Assembly (NCBI GenBank): GCA_937919125.1
Contig: CALFOB010000014.1
Coordinates: 1-6,127 of the forward strand
Origin: an uncultured Micrococcales bacterium
Lineage (GTDB): Bacteria; Actinomycetota; Actinomycetes; Actinomycetales; Microbacteriaceae
DNA: 6,127 bases
Direction of reading: 5' to 3'
Part shown: piece by piece, positions 4,999 through 6,127 of the stretch
Layout: every line of letters begins with the position of its first letter
Numbering within the stretch: the first letter of the stretch is position 1
Position numbers and translations under genes: made by a program
Notes under the pieces: generated by a model
Databases searched by the model: none
What the model saw: only the letters and a program-made list of their open reading frames with translations
Told to the model about the DNA's origin: nothing

Positions 4999-6127
4999 TT
5001 GACTCTCAAGGTGCATTCAAGGCTTATTACAGCCACTGAACTAGGGCTATCCCCTGATTACTCCTTCGCAGATCTTCTAGGTTCTAACAGCGCAGCCTTT
5101 ATCTATGAGAAGCAGGGGCTAATTGGCTGGGGAGAAGAGCTGAGACTTGAGGCATCAGGACCAAACAGGGTCTTGGAACTAGATAACCTCTGGAAAGAGC
5201 TAGTTGCCAAAGCAGATATTTCCGATGAGGTAAATCTTCCAGGCTCAGGACTAGTCTCCTTCGGATCTATTGCCTTCTCAGACAACAGTGAAACAACCAG
5301 CGTTCTTGTAATTCCTAACGTAGTTGTTGGTAATCAGGGTGAGACCCTTTGGCTGACAACCATCAACATAGATGAATCAGATGCCTTGAACCTCATCGAC
5401 CTTGAGAGCACCTTCACATCAGCAGCATTTGAACCAGGGCAAATCTCTCCTGATCAATACAAGCTAAATGTTGATAAGGCGCTTGAAGTTATTGCTTCAA
5501 GACAAATTGAGAAGGTAGTTCTGGCTAGAGATCTATCTGCAACTGTTTCAACAGATTTCAACATCAACCCGGCTCTAAGAAAACTAGAGAAGAAGTTCGA
5601 CTCTTGTTACATCTACTCAGTTGATGGAATGTTTGGGGCAAGTCCTGAACTATTGGTTAAGGTAAGTCACTCTGAGTTCAGTGCACGAGTACTAGCTGGA
5701 ACAGCTGGTCGAGGAACTGACCCAGGGGTAGATCAAGCAATTGGTTCTGCACTAAATGAATCTCCTAAGAACAGAGCGGAACACAAGTTTGCAATTGACT
5801 CACTTGTTTCATCTTTATCTGAATTCACGAAAGAGATAACAGTTGATTCTGAACCATTCAGCATTGCTCTACCTAATCTTTGGCATCTAGCAAGTGATGT
5901 GAAAGCAATGTTGAGTTCTAATGCAACATCCCTACAGGTGGTGAATGCTTTGCATCCAAGTGCAGCTGTTGCTGGAACTCCTAGAGATAAAGCATTAGAA
6001 GTTATTGAAGAGATTGAGAGTGTTGATCGTGGTCGCTATGCAGGCCCAGTTGGTTGGATCGATGCACGTGGCGATGGAGAGCTTGGCATTGCACTTCGCT
6101 CAGGTCAGGTGACAGGTAATGAGATTC
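4999..6127 (+). CDS. menF: Isochorismate synthase, chorismate-binding family (3' end cut by window edge)
   Basis: This enzyme converts chorismate to isochorismate, the entry step of menaquinone synthesis. The frame is open for 376 codons to the window edge; only a short C-terminal tail should be missing. Family motifs are LIGWGEELRL (41-50); KVVLAR (172-177), carrying the lysine that in MenF/EntC acts as the base; GASPELL (213-219); LAGTAGRG (232-239); SPKNRAEH (255-262); LWHLAS (294-299), closer to EntC LWHLAT than to salicylate-synthase types; LHPSAAVAGTP (318-328); and ESVDRGRYAGPVGW with GDGE (340-361), which hold metal-binding glutamates. Start: an in-frame TAG lies at 4996-4998 and the first codon after it is TTG at 4999, giving an N-terminus of normal length. 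GGAATGA (4987-4993) is a modest Shine-Dalgarno. GTG at 5011 is an alternative without a ribosome site. It is transcribed divergently from menG and the polyprenyl synthase, which supports menaquinone rather than siderophore use. One small oddity is N258, where relatives usually carry Asp or Glu (KD/KE-RxEH). Confidence 0.92.
   Translation, partial: MTLKVHSRLITATELGLSPDYSFADLLGSNSAAFIYEKQGLIGWGEELRLEASGPNRVLELDNLWKELVAKADISDEVNLPGSGLVSFGSIAFSDNSETTSVLVIPNVVVGNQGETLWLTTINIDESDALNLIDLESTFTSAAFEPGQISPDQYKLNVDKALEVIASRQIEKVVLARDLSATVSTDFNINPALRKLEKKFDSCYIYSVDGMFGASPELLVKVSHSEFSARVLAGTAGRGTDPGVDQAIGSALNESPKNRAEHKFAIDSLVSSLSEFTKEITVDSEPFSIALPNLWHLASDVKAMLSSNATSLQVVNALHPSAAVAGTPRDKALEVIEEIESVDRGRYAGPVGWIDARGDGELGIALRSGQVTGNEI

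Noticed and set aside
5103..5285. 60-codon leftward open frame, Ser/Pro-rich
   Set aside because: Antisense to menF in its variable N-terminal part, with low-complexity composition and no domain.

Overview
The window looks like a piece of a low-to-mid GC actinobacterial chromosome (about 45% G+C by eye). The protein families resemble those of Actinomycetota, probably a small streamlined Microbacteriaceae-type organism of the aquatic Luna/Aquiluna kind. That placement is an inference from protein style (MenF/MenG N-termini, an FprA-type reductase, an actinobacterial-looking polyprenyl synthase), compact gene spacing and frequent GTG/TTG starts. No rRNA or marker gene is present to prove it.

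Layout: a leftward block of five genes occupies 1-4870, and one rightward gene runs from 4999 off the right edge. Reading leftward from the 128-bp divergent gap, the order is: an unrecognised signal-peptide protein with one C-terminal membrane anchor (4331-4870); demethylmenaquinone methyltransferase menG/ubiE (3600-4298); a long-chain polyprenyl diphosphate synthase (2599-3603); an FprA-type ferredoxin/adrenodoxin-NADP reductase (1226-2572); and a YbjJ-like MFS transporter (1-1226, cut by the left edge). Rightward is isochorismate synthase menF (4999-6127, cut just short of its C-terminus).

How they fit: MenF commits chorismate to menaquinone, the polyprenyl synthase makes the side chain, and MenG performs the last ring methylation. 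The divergent pair therefore covers the first step, the tail and the last step of menaquinone synthesis. FprA moves electrons between NADPH and a ferredoxin-like partner. The transporter and the membrane-anchored secreted protein have no obvious role in the pathway. Gene junctions in the leftward block are tight (32 nt gap, 4 nt overlap, 17-26 nt gap, 1 nt overlap), so it is probably one transcript with translational coupling.

The less ordinary signals are: a 17-bp near-palindrome in the middle of the divergent gap; an imperfect hairpin touching the menG start where a Shine-Dalgarno would be; a near-identical 21-24 nt sequence at two different stop/start junctions; an unrecognised anchored protein heading the operon; and a high density of the normally rare tetranucleotide CTAG. 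No mobile element, CRISPR array, RNA gene or clear terminator was seen. I see no evidence for a wholly new multi-gene system here.
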